Below are positions 8,015 through 15,457 of a stretch of DNA of 64,000 nucleotides, piece after piece. A model generated the notes under the pieces. It saw only the letters and a program-made list of their open reading frames with translations, did no database searches and was not told the DNA's origin. This stretch comes from Thermoproteota archaeon (GTDB lineage Archaea > Korarchaeota > Korarchaeia > Korarchaeales > Korarchaeaceae), in the NCBI GenBank assembly GCA_027491435.1, contig JAOZFG010000035.1, forward strand, positions 94,393-158,392, read 5' to 3'. The translations under genes and the position numbers were made by a program. How positions within the stretch are numbered: position 1 is the stretch's first letter; the number at the start of each line of letters is the position of its first letter.

Positions 8015-9016
8015 ATGGTTGGTTTAGCAGAGTTCTTCGAGAGGAAGCCTAACGTAGAAGTGGTGGTCTTTGCTGGAAAGGGAGGTCTGGGCAAGACCAC
8101 CAGCAGCGCCGCCCTAAGTTACCACATGGCCGTAAATGAGGGTAAGAAAGTGCTATGCTTCAGCACAGACCCACAAGCCTCGTTGAGCGACATATTTGAG
8201 AGAGATCTCTTCGGTAAAGGCGTCGTCGAGGTGGCTCCTAACCTCCACGTCGTAGAGATTGACGCCGATAAGAGAATAGCTGAATATCAGCAGGAAATAA
8301 AGCAGAAGATATTAGACATGTACGGCATGGACGAGTTACCCAAGGAGATAGAGGAGTATATAGATAGCACTTCGGCTGAGCCTGCTATGTATGAGTCAGC
8401 GACCTACGATGCCATGGCTGACCTGGTGGCCTCTAAGGAGTACGACCTCTATGTGTTCGACATGCCCCCATTCGGCCATGGAGTTAGGATGGTCGCTATG
8501 GCTGAAATCCTGAGCGCTTGGGTGGATAAGATTGCCGAAGCCAGAAAGGAGGCCGCTGAGTACGAGGAGGTAGCTGCTATATTGAAGGGCGGCGGTCCTT
8601 CAGAGGACTTGGTGCTCAAGGAGTTAGAAGATATAAGGGACAAGATGAACACATTCACTAAGTTGATGACCGATCCGGATAAGACAGCCTTCTTCATGGT
8701 CTTAGTGCCTGAGAAGATGGCTATCCTGGACACTGAAAGGGCTCTGGCCATGTTTAAAGAGTTAGGAATTGAGATGTCTGGAGTGGTCGTCAACCAGATA
8801 TATCCTAGAGAGCTTTTGAGCAGGCCAGACCTGCCGGAGCTACTGAGGAAGAAGATAGAGTCTCAAGAGAAGCACCTAATGGAGATAAGGGAGAAGTTCG
8901 GCAACTTAGTGGCTGCCCTTATACCCATGTTCGATAGGGAGCCCAAGGGCCTTGAAATGATAGCCAAGGTGGCTGAGGAGCTCATGCACTCTAGGAGGGA
9001 GCTCTTATGGTGGTGA
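8015..9016 (+). CDS. ArsA/Get3-family ATPase, catalytically complete subunit
   Basis: A 333-residue SIMIBI-class ATPase. The deviant Walker A GKGGLGKT is at residues 21-28, switch I is TDPQASLSDIF with the expected catalytic Asp at residue 52, and switch II is DMPPFGHGVR, close to the family DTAPTGHTLR. Family members drive arsenite export (ArsA) or insert tail-anchored membrane proteins (Get3). There is no CxxC zinc motif and no arsenite cysteine triad, so arsenite pumping is unlikely. A helical insertion (about residues 165-215) could form a client-binding region. It overlaps the second ATPase gene by 10 bases, which suggests a heterodimer. Confidence 0.87.
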   Translation: MVGLAEFFERKPNVEVVVFAGKGGLGKTTSSAALSYHMAVNEGKKVLCFSTDPQASLSDIFERDLFGKGVVEVAPNLHVVEIDADKRIAEYQQEIKQKILDMYGMDELPKEIEEYIDSTSAEPAMYESATYDAMADLVASKEYDLYVFDMPPFGHGVRMVAMAEILSAWVDKIAEARKEAAEYEEVAAILKGGGPSEDLVLKELEDIRDKMNTFTKLMTDPDKTAFFMVLVPEKMAILDTERALAMFKELGIEMSGVVVNQIYPRELLSRPDLPELLRKKIESQEKHLMEIREKFGNLVAALIPMFDREPKGLEMIAKVAEELMHSRRELLWW

Positions 9017-10044
9017 CGGTCAATAAGGTTTTACTCCCCGAGTTCCTCAAGTCCAAGCCCAACCTGAAGTTCCTGTTCACCGGAGGAAAGGGCGGAGTTG
9101 GCAAGACGGTATCGGCTGCTGGCTTGGCCTACAGGTTCTCCCAAGAGGGGAAGAGAACCTTGCTCGTCTCCTTAAACCCAGTCCACTCGTTGAGTAGCCT
9201 CTTCGCACAAGACCTTAAGGGAGGCGTCATAAAGCCCGTTGAAGGTGCTGAGAACCTCTTCGCCCTTGAGGTGGAGATAGACGACATAGTGGAGAAGTAC
9301 AAGAAGAACATAGCTAGGAGGCTCTCGGAGTTCCTGAAGTGGGCGGACATACCCCTTGACCCTAAGCCGTTCATAGACATAGCCACCACTAACCCGGCGT
9401 TCCAGGAGTCGGCCATGTTCGACAAGATGATGGACGTGGTCCTAGAGCAGGGAGAGGAGTTCGACGTGGTGGTCTTCGACACCGCGGCCGTAGCTAACGC
9501 GGCTAGGCTAATAGGTTTGAGTAAGATATATGGGCTCTGGCTTGAAAGGATGATAAAGAGCAGGGAAGAGGCTCTATCGCTCAGAGTTAAGCTGTCCTTC
9601 AGGAAGGAAAAGGTGATGGAGGAGATAAAGAAGGACCCGCTAATGGCAGATCTCATATCAATGCAGGAGAGGTTTAACAAGGTCAAGCAGATCCTGTTAA
9701 ACGAGGAGAAGACTGCTTTCTTCTTCGTGACGCTCCCCCTGGCCCTGCCCATAGCGGTGGTGAAGAGGTTCATAAAGATGGTAAGAGGGTTCGACATACC
9801 GGTGGGCGGCGTGATAGTCAACCAGATCATACCCAAGAAGGTAGCAGAGGCCACCACCAACGAGTACTTGAAGAACAAGTACAGGGAGCAGCTGGAGTAC
9901 ATGAGGATAATAGAGAGCGATTTAGGCGAGCTCGTTAGGTCCTACATACCTACTTACCCTGGGGAAGTTGTAGGGCTCGATATGCTGGCCAGGCTATCAG
10001 AAGACATGTTCACGTGGGTTCCTGACTTTCTAGATGAGCTTTAA
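9007..10044 (+). CDS. ArsA/Get3-family ATPase paralogue with altered switch motifs
   Basis: A 345-residue paralogue of the preceding gene. Walker A is intact (GGKGGVGKT, residues 26-34), but switch I reads SLNPVHSLSSLF with Asn57 where the family has the catalytic Asp, and switch II reads DTAAVANAAR, losing the Gly-His of the TGH motif. A helical insertion of about 60 residues precedes the KTAFFFVTLP strand. The expected outcome is nucleotide binding with weak or no hydrolysis, so it may be the regulatory half of a heterodimer with its neighbour. The 10-base overlap indicates coupled translation. It overlaps the convergent FdhD gene by 35 bases. Confidence 0.85.
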   Translation: MVVTVNKVLLPEFLKSKPNLKFLFTGGKGGVGKTVSAAGLAYRFSQEGKRTLLVSLNPVHSLSSLFAQDLKGGVIKPVEGAENLFALEVEIDDIVEKYKKNIARRLSEFLKWADIPLDPKPFIDIATTNPAFQESAMFDKMMDVVLEQGEEFDVVVFDTAAVANAARLIGLSKIYGLWLERMIKSREEALSLRVKLSFRKEKVMEEIKKDPLMADLISMQERFNKVKQILLNEEKTAFFFVTLPLALPIAVVKRFIKMVRGFDIPVGGVIVNQIIPKKVAEATTNEYLKNKYREQLEYMRIIESDLGELVRSYIPTYPGEVVGLDMLARLSEDMFTWVPDFLDEL

Positions 10045-10741
10045 CGGGCTTAACCCTCACCCTTTCTTCTCCTGAGTAGACGAGCATCCTGTTTCCCCTG
10101 GCAAATCCTACCAGAGTGATATTGTAAAGCTTGCCCAGTCTGGCCGCCTGAGCTGTGACAGCTGCCTTACTGGCTGCGAACCCAACTGAGCCCTTCCTCA
10201 ATATACCAACTATCCCTCTGGTTATCCTGCAGGAGAGGGCTAGGAAGTGCTCTTCTGGGTTGTACTCCTTAAGGTACATTCTCCCTAAAATTTTGTAGAG
10301 GAGGGTGTGCCTGCTAACGTCCTCCATCACCTCCTTGACCTGACCAGACTTATCGAATATTCCCATTACGTGCGTGGCCCCAGTAACCTTGTGTACTCTA
10401 GAGGAAGCCATCAAGGAGTTCACAGCCTTGAGTATGACTTCAGAATCAAGGATGGGTGCCCTAATAGATCCCCCACTGCCGATCGGCTTGCCCTTGACGT
10501 TGATCAGGTAGGCGTCATCACCCTTTAGAACGCTGACCCTGCTAAGCTCCTCAAGGGAGTACCCATGATAGATAAGCATTCCCGCCACTAGATCCACTAC
10601 ATCCGTTGGTGAGCCGTAGATAGTAATGGAGCTTCCTCCAATTCTGAAGGTAAAAGTTACCTCATTTGCTAGAATGTCTTCTAATTCTCTAGAGGAGCCG
10701 TCAACTACCTCTATCACCTTTACCTTGGACGTAGGCTCCAA
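10010..10741 (-). CDS. FdhD-family protein lacking the sulfurtransferase cysteines
   Basis: FdhD passes sulfur from a cysteine desulfurase to the molybdenum/tungsten cofactor of formate dehydrogenases. The family core is clear: GATHVMGIF, VMEDVSRHTLLYKILGR (cf. EDVGRH), and ITLVGFARGNRMLVYS at the end. The CxxC loop found in E. coli FdhD (TGCGVCG) aligns with IGSGGSI here, so both cysteines are replaced by serine. A lone Cys occurs in LSCRITRG. No formate dehydrogenase is in the window. The role may be cofactor binding rather than sulfur relay. Its start overlaps the upstream membrane protein gene by 41 bases. Confidence 0.78.
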   Translation of the reverse strand: MEPTSKVKVIEVVDGSSRELEDILANEVTFTFRIGGSSITIYGSPTDVVDLVAGMLIYHGYSLEELSRVSVLKGDDAYLINVKGKPIGSGGSIRAPILDSEVILKAVNSLMASSRVHKVTGATHVMGIFDKSGQVKEVMEDVSRHTLLYKILGRMYLKEYNPEEHFLALSCRITRGIVGILRKGSVGFAASKAAVTAQAARLGKLYNITLVGFARGNRMLVYSGEERVRVKPVKAHLESQEPT

Positions 10742-11324
10742 CTAAATCACCCGCCTTCAGAAGGGCCCCTCCCAACACTAGCATAAGCTCTCCTCTCAAG
10801 AGTATTCCTTCTTCTCCCTTGCTCCTTATCGTCCCCAGGAGCAACCCGTAGATCAGGCCGCTGAGCCACAATTTAAGGGAGAGGTCTGATACCGTGACCC
10901 TGAGGAGGGAGGCGCTAACGTTGAGGAGAATTTGATTGAAAGTTCTCCAAATGATTATGAAAAACATGCTTGGAATTGCTGCTAATAACAGGGATATGGC
11001 AATCACTTTAATCCTCCTTAGAAGCTTCAGGTCGTGCACTGAGTATACGATCCTTGACCCCAGGTCGGATCCGCTTTTGAAGGCCAAGAACACGAACAGG
11101 GTGAACAAGGAGGGGGGCTTCACCGCTATCAAGGCGAGCAGGCCCACCAATATCCAGGAGAGAGTGTATATCAAATCTATTGCGTTTCTCTTAGCTAGCT
11201 TAGATCTTGTGACCTTAGCCACTGCCTTGCTAACCAACGACTGAATCAGGTAAGCCAGGGTGGGCAAGAAGTCCATCAAGCCCATTATCACAACTAGTAG
11301 GAAGAAAAGTACGTCAGCTAACAT
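10701..11324 (-). CDS. Polytopic membrane protein, unknown function
   Basis: A 207-residue protein with about six hydrophobic segments (for example FFLLVVIMGLMDFLPTLAY, LSWILVGLLALIAV, VIAISLLLAAIPSMFFIII and LWLSGLIYGLLLG), separated by short basic loops. No family is recognised and no catalytic motif stands out. It lies directly upstream of the FdhD homologue with an unusually long 41-base overlap, so the FdhD start may really lie a little downstream. Divergent from the small helical protein gene that starts 50 bases away. Confidence 0.55.
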   Translation of the reverse strand: MLADVLFFLLVVIMGLMDFLPTLAYLIQSLVSKAVAKVTRSKLAKRNAIDLIYTLSWILVGLLALIAVKPPSLFTLFVFLAFKSGSDLGSRIVYSVHDLKLLRRIKVIAISLLLAAIPSMFFIIIWRTFNQILLNVSASLLRVTVSDLSLKLWLSGLIYGLLLGTIRSKGEEGILLRGELMLVLGGALLKAGDLVGAYVQGKGDRGS

Positions 11325-11373
11325 CGATAAACCTGGAACCTAAACATAAAAAGGGCTCCCTGGGCGTGATGAT

Positions 11374-11700
11374 ATGGATCTGGAGGAGGTCTTCGAAGAG
11401 ATCAGGGAGGTTCATAAGAGGGACCCTGAGAGTGCCCTCTCCCTGATGAAGTCCCTGGCCAAAGAGCTTAAGGAGAGGATTGCCGGTGACTGGGATGGTT
11501 CCGTTCCCCTCTCCCAGTACGCCAGCTCCAGGAAGTATCCGGACTTCTTTCACGAGATGGCTGACAGGATAGAGTGGTCCTTCAAGTTCGTGGAGGAAGC
11601 TACTATTAACGAGCTGTTGATGGCCCTTTCCTCACTAGGATTTCTCATGGAGGTTTACAGGAGGTTGGGGGAAAGTTCAAAAAAGGCTTCAAGTAGATAA
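11374..11700 (+). CDS. Small helical protein, unknown function
   Basis: A 108-residue, mostly alpha-helical, charged protein without membrane segments or recognised motifs. It begins with a heptad-like acidic/basic helix (LEEVFEEIREVHKRD) and ends basic. The first gene of a three-gene run with a Yip1-like and an RDD-SpoIIM membrane protein, 15 bases upstream of the former, so it may be a cytoplasmic partner. An AT-rich stretch (AAACATAAAAAGG) about 30 bases ahead of the ATG suggests a leaderless transcript. Confidence 0.55.
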   Translation: MDLEEVFEEIREVHKRDPESALSLMKSLAKELKERIAGDWDGSVPLSQYASSRKYPDFFHEMADRIEWSFKFVEEATINELLMALSSLGFLMEVYRRLGESSKKASSR

Positions 11701-11715
11701 AGGAGGAGGGTCCAT

Positions 11716-12423
11716 ATGAGCGAGTGGGAAGGCTTCGACTTTGAAGAGGAGGAAGAGATCAGCTATGGTTTCTCGGACTACCTGTTGGCGCCAATAAAGT
11801 TCGCCTCAGGAACCTTTAAGGCCGTGAGGCAGAAGCCCAAGCTCACCTACTGGATAGCTCTTCTGCTCATAGCCACGCTATTCGCTTTGATTCCATCTTA
11901 CATACAGGCCTCTAAGGTAGAGATCAAGGTAGTAGGGGAGGGAGTAAGCGAGGACGTGATCAAAATGGTGGAGGCCACTCAAGAGATGTTCATGAAGAAC
12001 CCAGCCTTCCTGGGAATCACCATATTCATCTCCTCCCTGATAATACAGCTCGTCGGAGGAGTCGTCTACTTCCTCATCAGCAAGGTCATGGGAGGTGAGG
12101 GCTCCTTCAGCTCCCACCTGATGGTTGTGGGCATGACTTCCGTTCCTACAATAGTGATGAGCTTGCTGGAGATACCTTTCTTCATGACCTCGCCGCCCAT
12201 TCAAATAACTATAGATCTGAGAACCGGAAAGAGCCAGGGGGCTGTGGCGAGCGATCCCATGCTTCAGGTGCTCTCAATGTTAATGGCCCTCTGGTCAGCG
12301 GCCGTAATATACTACGGAGCCAAGTATACTTCTAAGCTGGACAGCGATGAGAAGGCCTTGATCGTGGCCTTCATCATGTACCTGGTGCTCATCCTTCCGG
12401 TCATCCTCTCCCTGGTGATCTGA
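11716..12423 (+). CDS. Yip1-domain-like membrane protein
   Basis: A 235-residue protein with an acidic cytoplasmic N-terminus (FDFEEEEEISYGF), then about five transmembrane helices from residue 40 to the end. The arrangement APIKFASGTFKAVRQKPKLTYW leading into the first helix, followed by a helical loop, resembles archaeal Yip1-domain proteins. An AGGAGGAGGG ribosome site precedes the ATG. Its TGA overlaps the next ATG by one base (TGATG), so it is translated together with the RDD-SpoIIM fusion. Function unknown; membrane organisation is a guess from the family. Confidence 0.65.
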   Translation: MSEWEGFDFEEEEEISYGFSDYLLAPIKFASGTFKAVRQKPKLTYWIALLLIATLFALIPSYIQASKVEIKVVGEGVSEDVIKMVEATQEMFMKNPAFLGITIFISSLIIQLVGGVVYFLISKVMGGEGSFSSHLMVVGMTSVPTIVMSLLEIPFFMTSPPIQITIDLRTGKSQGAVASDPMLQVLSMLMALWSAAVIYYGAKYTSKLDSDEKALIVAFIMYLVLILPVILSLVI

Positions 12424-13826
12424 TGAGGTTAGACGCCCCCTTGGGATTGAGGGTCCTAGCACACCTGGTGGACCTGTTGCCGATAACGCTACTCTACATT
12501 GCAGCCTACCTGGCCTTAGGTGAGACCACCTCCTTCCTGGCGCTATCAATTTTAGGCTCAGTTCTGGTGCTCTCTATCGTGCTTTACTTCTCCCTGTTCG
12601 AGGCGTTCTTCTCGACTACCCCTGGGAAGAAGTTGATGAACCTGTACGTCATATCAGCAGATCCCATCGGCCCCCTGGCCCCGAGACAGGCGTTCGTCAG
12701 GAACGTACTTAGGTTCACGGACATCTTCCTGCTTTACCTACCCACCTTTCTGATCAAGAGGAGGATAGGCGATCTTTTGGCTGGAACTGCCGTGGTCTCA
12801 GATGAGCTAGCTACCCTGAAAGTGAGGGGCTTTGAGGAAAGCATAGCTGAGGCCCTCCTCCCTATAGTTGAGAGTAAGCTTGAGAGAACTGATGAGGTAA
12901 CTAAGTCCAAGCTCCTGGAGTTGAGCAGTAAAGCGGAGGTGCCTCCCTTTGTAGAGTCCTTGGACACGACGGATGAGGTAAAGAGGGTGCTGGCCGCCAT
13001 AATTCAGTGGCCTGATAAGTTCAAGAGGGCCTTCACCCCTAAGGAACTATCTCAGACTTACAAGGTGGCATCTCAACTAGCTTATAGGCCTGAGGATAGG
13101 GAGGAGCTACTCGAGATAGCTAAAGCTGTGGAGGCCCTACAACTGACCAAGAGGAGGCCGAAACCCGGTTTATCAGTCAGATCCCTTGGCAGGGCTCCGG
13201 TTGAGTTCAGGCCCTTAATACCATATTTCCTGTTGTCAGCCGCCCTTTTGTTAACTATATCATATCTGGCAGCCATACTAAGACCAGACCCCCTGATTAA
13301 GGCTCTAAGGGAACTCTTCGGGACGACAGACAGGAGAGCCTTAGCCAACACGGCCTACGTCTTCTCTGTGATATTCCTCAACAACATGAGGGTTGTCCTA
13401 CTGATACTAGGGCTAAGCCCAACCGTGGTGATACCCCTACTCATGCTACTGGTCAACGGAATGACAATAGGCGGGCTTCTAGGAACTTATGCAGCTCAAG
13501 GAAAGGCCCTTCAGGCCATACTGCTCATACTCCCTCATGGAGTCCCTGAGCTCACGGCCATCTTTATAGTCACGGCCCTCTCACTTAAGGCGGCTAAGAT
13601 AGTGATACTTCCGCCGAAAATAGGCAGGGTTAAAGCCCTAAGGGAGCTTTTCCTGGGAAGCCTTGAAATACTGGCCGTGGCCACTGCGCTTATACTCTAC
13701 GCGGCTGTGATAGAGGCGGCGATCACCAAACCGCTCTCATCAGATCCCATGAAGGGAGTTGCCTTCTCCCTGGCGGAGGCTCTAGTAATTTACTTCTTCT
13801 TGCTGAAGGCTAGAAACTCCTCTTAA
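12423..13826 (+). CDS. RDD - SpoIIM (DUF95) fusion membrane protein
   Basis: A 467-residue protein with three parts. Residues 1-130 form an RDD domain (LGLRVLAHLVDLLP, FFSTTPGKKLMNLYV, RRIGDLLAGTAVV). Residues 130-265 are a soluble, charged, helical linker. Residues 265-467 match the SpoIIM/DUF95 membrane domain (FLNNMRVVLLILG, VNGMTIGGLLG, LPHGVPELTAIF). SpoIIM works in peptidoglycan remodelling in sporulating bacteria, but archaeal DUF95 proteins have no known role. The fusion suggests the two domains work in one complex. It ends 17 bases inside the convergent prenyl synthase gene. Confidence 0.82.
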   Translation: MRLDAPLGLRVLAHLVDLLPITLLYIAAYLALGETTSFLALSILGSVLVLSIVLYFSLFEAFFSTTPGKKLMNLYVISADPIGPLAPRQAFVRNVLRFTDIFLLYLPTFLIKRRIGDLLAGTAVVSDELATLKVRGFEESIAEALLPIVESKLERTDEVTKSKLLELSSKAEVPPFVESLDTTDEVKRVLAAIIQWPDKFKRAFTPKELSQTYKVASQLAYRPEDREELLEIAKAVEALQLTKRRPKPGLSVRSLGRAPVEFRPLIPYFLLSAALLLTISYLAAILRPDPLIKALRELFGTTDRRALANTAYVFSVIFLNNMRVVLLILGLSPTVVIPLLMLLVNGMTIGGLLGTYAAQGKALQAILLILPHGVPELTAIFIVTALSLKAAKIVILPPKIGRVKALRELFLGSLEILAVATALILYAAVIEAAITKPLSSDPMKGVAFSLAEALVIYFFLLKARNSS

Positions 13827-14637
13827 CGGCGAATTCGGCTATTTTCCTTAACTTTTCTTTAGCTTCGCTATCCTCAAGAGGTTCAAGCCCTCTAAACGCT
13901 TTCTCTATGAAATTATCGGCCAACTCGCTCAAGAAGCCTAGGTCACCTTCCCTTACTAATGAGGAGAGTTCCCTCTCTCCTCCCCAGTCCAGGAGGTCGT
14001 CTTTTATCTGGTAAGCCAATCCTAGGTACCTGCCGTAAGAGGCCATGTTATCGGCCAAGTCTACCCTACCAGCGATTATGGCGCCTAGTCTTGATGATGC
14101 TTCAAAGAGGGTTGCCGTTTTAAGCTCCAGGACCTTTAAGTAGTCGTCTAGGCTTATGGGTTCCCCCTCCCTCATAAGCCTGACCTCCAACAATTCTCCC
14201 TCTGCCATTCTCTTGGAGGCCCAGGAGAGAACTTCCCCGACCTGCTTGTTCTCATACATGCTAGCTACCCTCAACACGAGGGCTAGGATGAAGTCAGCGG
14301 CCAGAATTGCCATCTCCTTACCGTTATCGACGTGAAAGGCGTTCTTCCCCCTCCTCTCAACGTCACCGTCTATTAGGTCGTCATGTATGAGGGAGGCCGT
14401 GTGAATGAGTTCTATGGCCACAGCTGCAGGCTCCGGATTGCCCTTGCCTCCGCAGGCCTCGTGAGACAGCAACAGTATTATTGGCCTGACCCTCTTCCCC
14501 CCTCTCATGAATTTCATCAAGGGGTTGAAAAAGAGGGAGTCCTTCTCCTGAGCCATCAACTCATCTAAAGCTTCGTTCACTCTCTTGGCGTACGGTTCCA
14601 ATGATTTTAGCAAGCGTTCCATGTCACTTGTCTGCAC
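13810..14637 (-). CDS. Short-chain isoprenyl diphosphate synthase (GGPP/FPP synthase)
   Basis: Condenses isopentenyl diphosphate with allylic diphosphates to make the C15-C20 precursors of archaeal ether lipids. The first aspartate-rich motif is LIHDDLIDGD (about residue 87) and the second is YQIKDDLLDWGG (about residue 198). RGGKRVRP is the usual substrate-binding motif. At 275 residues it is shorter than typical GGPP synthases (about 320), with a shortened C-terminal region. Chain length cannot be fixed from sequence. It pairs functionally with the aconitase X enzyme further along, a candidate step of the archaeal mevalonate route. Confidence 0.86.
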   Translation of the reverse strand: MQTSDMERLLKSLEPYAKRVNEALDELMAQEKDSLFFNPLMKFMRGGKRVRPIILLLSHEACGGKGNPEPAAVAIELIHTASLIHDDLIDGDVERRGKNAFHVDNGKEMAILAADFILALVLRVASMYENKQVGEVLSWASKRMAEGELLEVRLMREGEPISLDDYLKVLELKTATLFEASSRLGAIIAGRVDLADNMASYGRYLGLAYQIKDDLLDWGGERELSSLVREGDLGFLSELADNFIEKAFRGLEPLEDSEAKEKLRKIAEFAVKRSF

Positions 14638-14661
14638 AGTCTGTTCCCCGGGAAGGGCCCC

Positions 14662-15405
14662 CTACTCTTCTATAAGTATGCTCCTCCTCTTAACGACTCT
14701 GTCGGCGTACACCACTATTCCATTATCCGTAATTTCGAAGGGATGCCTCTTCATCGAGTGCGCTGTTCCCCTCATCTTCCAAACTATTAGGCTCCTCACT
14801 AGCTCCCCATCCCATTCGTCTAGGTCGAGCCTTATGATCCCGTCGGCGGCGTGTTCCACCCCAGGTCCTCCGAATCCCCTCTCCGTGACGCCGACCTGGC
14901 TTATTAGGATTGAAGTTGTGCCCATCCCAGAGAGCACCTTCTTGAGCAGGAGCACGGTCTTCCTGGCCACCACCGGCTTAGTTAAGTAGAGGGCAGTGAC
15001 AGAGTCTACTACCACCCTCTCAGCTCCAACTTCCTCTATAGCCCTCCTTAACTGGTCTATGAGCGAGTGAACGTCCTCAGGGTCGGCGACCACGTACTTC
15101 TCCCTCTTAGCCGCAGCCCCTATTCCTCCTGTGTAAGCGTCAACTATGGCAAACTTGCCCTCCTCCTCGAAGGGCCTAGGGTCCCAACCGAAGGCCGACA
15201 TGTTTATCCTCACCTGTACTGGGTGCTCCTCCAATGCAACGTAAACGCTGCCTTGACCCTCTTTAAGCCCGTTGTACAGGTACTGCATACCGAAGATCGT
15301 CTTGCCGGTTCCAGGCCCTCCTGACAAGAGGACTACGTTCCTCTCAGGTATCCCACCTTTTAGGATTTCATCCATCCCAGGTATCCCTGTCTTTATCCTC
15401 CTCAA
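14662..15405 (-). CDS. KaiC-domain (RecA superfamily) ATPase
   Basis: A single-domain KaiC-like protein of 247 residues. Walker A is SGGPGTGKT (residues 28-36), followed by a KaiC-type [11 protein letters not shown], Walker [11 protein letters not shown], and a C-terminal region [25 protein letters not shown] typical of archaeal KaiC-like proteins. Such proteins are common in archaea and have been linked to signalling and motility control rather than a clock. Divergent from the nucleotide-sugar dehydrogenase with about 50 bases between; the prenyl synthase lies 24 bases downstream. Confidence 0.82.
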   Translation of the reverse strand: MRRIKTGIPGMDEILKGGIPERNVVLLSGGPGTGKTIFGMQYLYNGLKEGQGSVYVALEEHPVQVRINMSAFGWDPRPFEEEGKFAIVDAYTGGIGAAAKREKYVVADPEDVHSLIDQLRRAIEEVGAERVVVDSVTALYLTKPVVARKTVLLLKKVLSGMGTTSILISQVGVTERGFGGPGVEHAADGIIRLDLDEWDGELVRSLIVWKMRGTAHSMKRHPFEITDNGIVVYADRVVKRRSILIEE

Positions 15406-15457
15406 ACTGTCACCCCCTATAATCAGGCTTAATAAGATTAAAGTTACGTGGTTCTAG

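Noticed and set aside
9129-9902. 257-codon ORF on the minus strand opposite the second ArsA-type ATPase
   Set aside because: It is a mirror of a clearly coding gene with Walker A and family motifs, and its own translation is low-complexity and Ser/Leu-rich with no recognisable domain.
8015-10044. Arsenite-pumping ATPase operon
   Set aside because: No ArsB/ArsR/ArsD neighbours and no arsenite-binding cysteine set in either ATPase.
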